A stretch of 15,544 nucleotides of DNA, taken from positions 1 through 15,544 of the forward strand of contig CANQYA010000008.1 of assembly GCA_947627965.1 (NCBI GenBank). Reading direction: 5' to 3'. The first letter of the stretch is position 1, and every line of letters starts with the position of its first letter. A program made the translations under genes and the position numbers. Source of the stretch: an uncultured Bacilli bacterium (lineage in GTDB: Bacteria; Bacillota_I; Bacilli_A; RF39; UBA660). The notes beneath the pieces were generated by a model. That model worked only from the letters and a program-made list of their open reading frames with translations. It did not search any database and had not been told where the DNA came from. Of this stretch, positions 14,260 through 15,544 are shown in pieces.

Positions 14260-15544
14260 CTAATAAATGAAACTTTTTGCCTAAATTATCAGAAAGTGTA
14301 TTTATACTTTCTCCTGTCTTAATAAAAATATCTAATTTTATCTGTTTATCATTTTGCTTATGAACTATTATTCTATCTATTATTTCATTAAATACATCAC
14401 TATAACATTTATCATCTTCTAAACACTTTTCTAATATCTTTTTTATTTCATTAATTTTGTTTTCAATATAATTTTTGTCTTTCTTGTTACATTTTAATTC
14501 ATTCATTTTACTTTGGTAAATAACTAAATCTTCATTTATTAAATCTATCTGTTTTTTGTAATCATCTTTAGATAAGTATTCCTCCATAACAAGTTCTAGT
14601 AATTTATCTTTTTTATTATTTAAAACTGATATTTTAGATTCAATATTTTTTATTTCAATATCATTATTATTTGTTTCTAAATAATTTTTACATTCATTTA
14701 ATATTTCATCAAAAATAGTATTTCTCCTTTTAAATAATTTATTAAACATATCTTTAAAAATTTCATCTAGTTCTAGTTCAAATACTCTAGGATTAGAACA
14801 ACCTTTTAAACTTTCTTTCCTATATACTTGACATTCCCATACAGGATTATTCTTTCTCTTACCAGCACTTGATCTATGATAAGTTAAGTTATGACATCCA
14901 CAATATATTTTCCCTGAATAAGTATATCTATTTTGAAATACGCACTTTTTAACTGCTCTATTTGTAAAACTATCTTGTCTTTGTTTTAATTTAGTATTTG
15001 CTCGTTCCCATAGTTCTTCAGATACTATTGGTGGAACATTATCATAATCTTTATAAACAATCCAATCAGATTCATTTAATCTTTTCTTTTGTTTTGTACG
15101 ATAATCTAATACTTTTGATTTATGCCCACAGTAATATCCTTTATATTTAGGATTTTCAATAATTCTTGTAAGGATTGTTGTATCAATTCTTTTGCCAGTC
15201 CTACTTTTATATCCTAAACTATAAAGATACCTTGATACTTTAGATAAACCATCAGTAGTATTAGCATATCTATCAAATATTATTTTTATCATTTCTGCTT
15301 GAGCTTCATCAATTACTAATTTTCCTTTATCTTTTACATAACCATAAATATTAGAACATCCTAGTACCACACCATTATCAATACTTCTTTTCATACCAAA
15401 TGAAACTCTTTCTGATAATCTTCGCACCTCATCTTGAGCAATGGAAGACATCATTGTAAGTCTAAGTTCAGAATCGGGTAATATTGTATTTATATTATCA
15501 TTTAAGAAATATACTCCAACACCATTTAATAATAACTCTTGCGT
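14219..15544 (-). CDS. Large serine recombinase (5' end beyond window)
   Basis: The frame is open to the right edge, giving 441 visible residues; the internal Met at 15454 is not the start. Visible parts in order: the end of the catalytic resolvase domain and its long helix (LRLTMMSSIAQDEVRRLSER), the recombinase domain (~60-190, with GYVKDKGKLVIDEAQAEMIK and a NPKYKGYYCG segment), a zinc ribbon with Cys215, Cys217, Cys238 and Cys249, and a long coiled coil (~298-375). This is the layout of large serine integrases of phages, ICEs and sporulation-gene intervening elements. The catalytic serine is outside the window. The last ~13 residues (DSNTTSNSSISSS) are read from PBP DNA in another frame, so the C-terminus depends on the insertion site. 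Confidence 0.92.
   Translation of the reverse strand, partial: TQELLLNGVGVYFLNDNINTILPDSELRLTMMSSIAQDEVRRLSERVSFGMKRSIDNGVVLGCSNIYGYVKDKGKLVIDEAQAEMIKIIFDRYANTTDGLSKVSRYLYSLGYKSRTGKRIDTTILTRIIENPKYKGYYCGHKSKVLDYRTKQKKRLNESDWIVYKDYDNVPPIVSEELWERANTKLKQRQDSFTNRAVKKCVFQNRYTYSGKIYCGCHNLTYHRSSAGKRKNNPVWECQVYRKESLKGCSNPRVFELELDEIFKDMFNKLFKRRNTIFDEILNECKNYLETNNNDIEIKNIESKISVLNNKKDKLLELVMEEYLSKDDYKKQIDLINEDLVIYQSKMNELKCNKKDKNYIENKINEIKKILEKCLEDDKCYSDVFNEIIDRIIVHKQNDKQIKLDIFIKTGESINTLSDNLGKKFHLLDSNTTSNSSISSS
14254..14266. other. Integration junction (attachment-site half) in the PBP gene
   Basis: PBP codons for Thr-Pro-Ile are readable up to 14259. From 14260 rightwards the sequence no longer fits the PBP family, and the recombinase frame takes over. 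The crossover therefore lies within a few bases of 14256-14262. The other junction is outside the window, so the shared core cannot be defined here. Confidence 0.6.
14260..15544. mobile_element. Serine-recombinase element inserted in the PBP gene (one end)
   Basis: This is the left end of an integrated element whose first gene is the recombinase, transcribed toward the junction. The rest of the element and the 5' half of the PBP gene should lie to the right of the window. The size, cargo and type (prophage, ICE or small intervening element) cannot be seen. Confidence 0.75.

Noticed and set aside
14219..15454. Recombinase starting at the Met at 15454
   Set aside because: The same frame is open and homologous (end of the resolvase domain) up to the window edge, so that Met is internal.
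1..15544. CRISPR array, tRNA or rRNA genes, riboswitches
   Set aside because: I saw no regularly spaced repeat-spacer pattern, no cloverleaf or rRNA-like sequence and no recognisable riboswitch core on either strand by eye.

Overview
The window is AT-rich DNA from a low-GC Gram-positive bacterium. The standard code is used (TGA behaves as a stop and tryptophan is TGG). Strong AGGAGG-type ribosome binding sites, a Gram-positive-type DnaE, SepF, DivIVA and a PASTA-bearing penicillin-binding protein point to Firmicutes/Bacilli, plausibly one of the uncultured gut lineages near the Mollicutes (RF39-like). That lineage guess is inference. All genes but one lie on the minus strand; the exception is rpmB.

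Layout, left to right. Positions 1-914 hold two related small exported proteins with a shared cohesin-like motif. The first, cut by the window edge, sits behind a promoter with consensus -35 and -10 boxes whose 19-bp spacer contains an uninterrupted run of 11 G. This is the architecture of a phase-variable promoter. Next come dnaE (927-3866) and two adjacent, paralogous sigma-70-family genes (3942-6886). The sigma proteins have an unusual ~200-residue N-terminal domain and altered promoter-contact residues. rpmB (bL28) diverges from them and ends at a bidirectional terminator shared with an exported surface protein (7270-8436).

Positions 8524-11624 form a cell-division neighbourhood, read right to left: a HerA-like DNA-translocating ATPase, SepF (FtsZ anchor), DivIVA and a small PH-like protein. 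Upstream of it is the 3' part of a class B penicillin-binding protein gene (13585-14259).

Two insertions have reshaped this cluster. (1) A 1.9-kb cassette lies between the PBP gene and herA and is bounded by a perfect 32-bp direct repeat. It carries a DUF4143-type AAA ATPase with a nuclease-like C-terminus, three motifs at exact 23-bp spacing next to one repeat, and a 44-codon remnant of a HAM1/RdgB-type NTP pyrophosphatase. (2) A large serine recombinase gene (14219 to the right edge) is integrated inside the PBP gene. Only the KTG-box and PASTA end of the PBP remains here; the SxxK and SxN half must lie outside the window or be lost. The recombinase reading frame runs through the junction and takes its last residues from PBP DNA.

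The strongest candidates for undescribed biology are the poly-G promoter switch, the recombinase-interrupted PBP (a possible reversible gene-interrupting element), the repeat-bounded ATPase cassette with its iterons, and the tandem atypical sigma factors.
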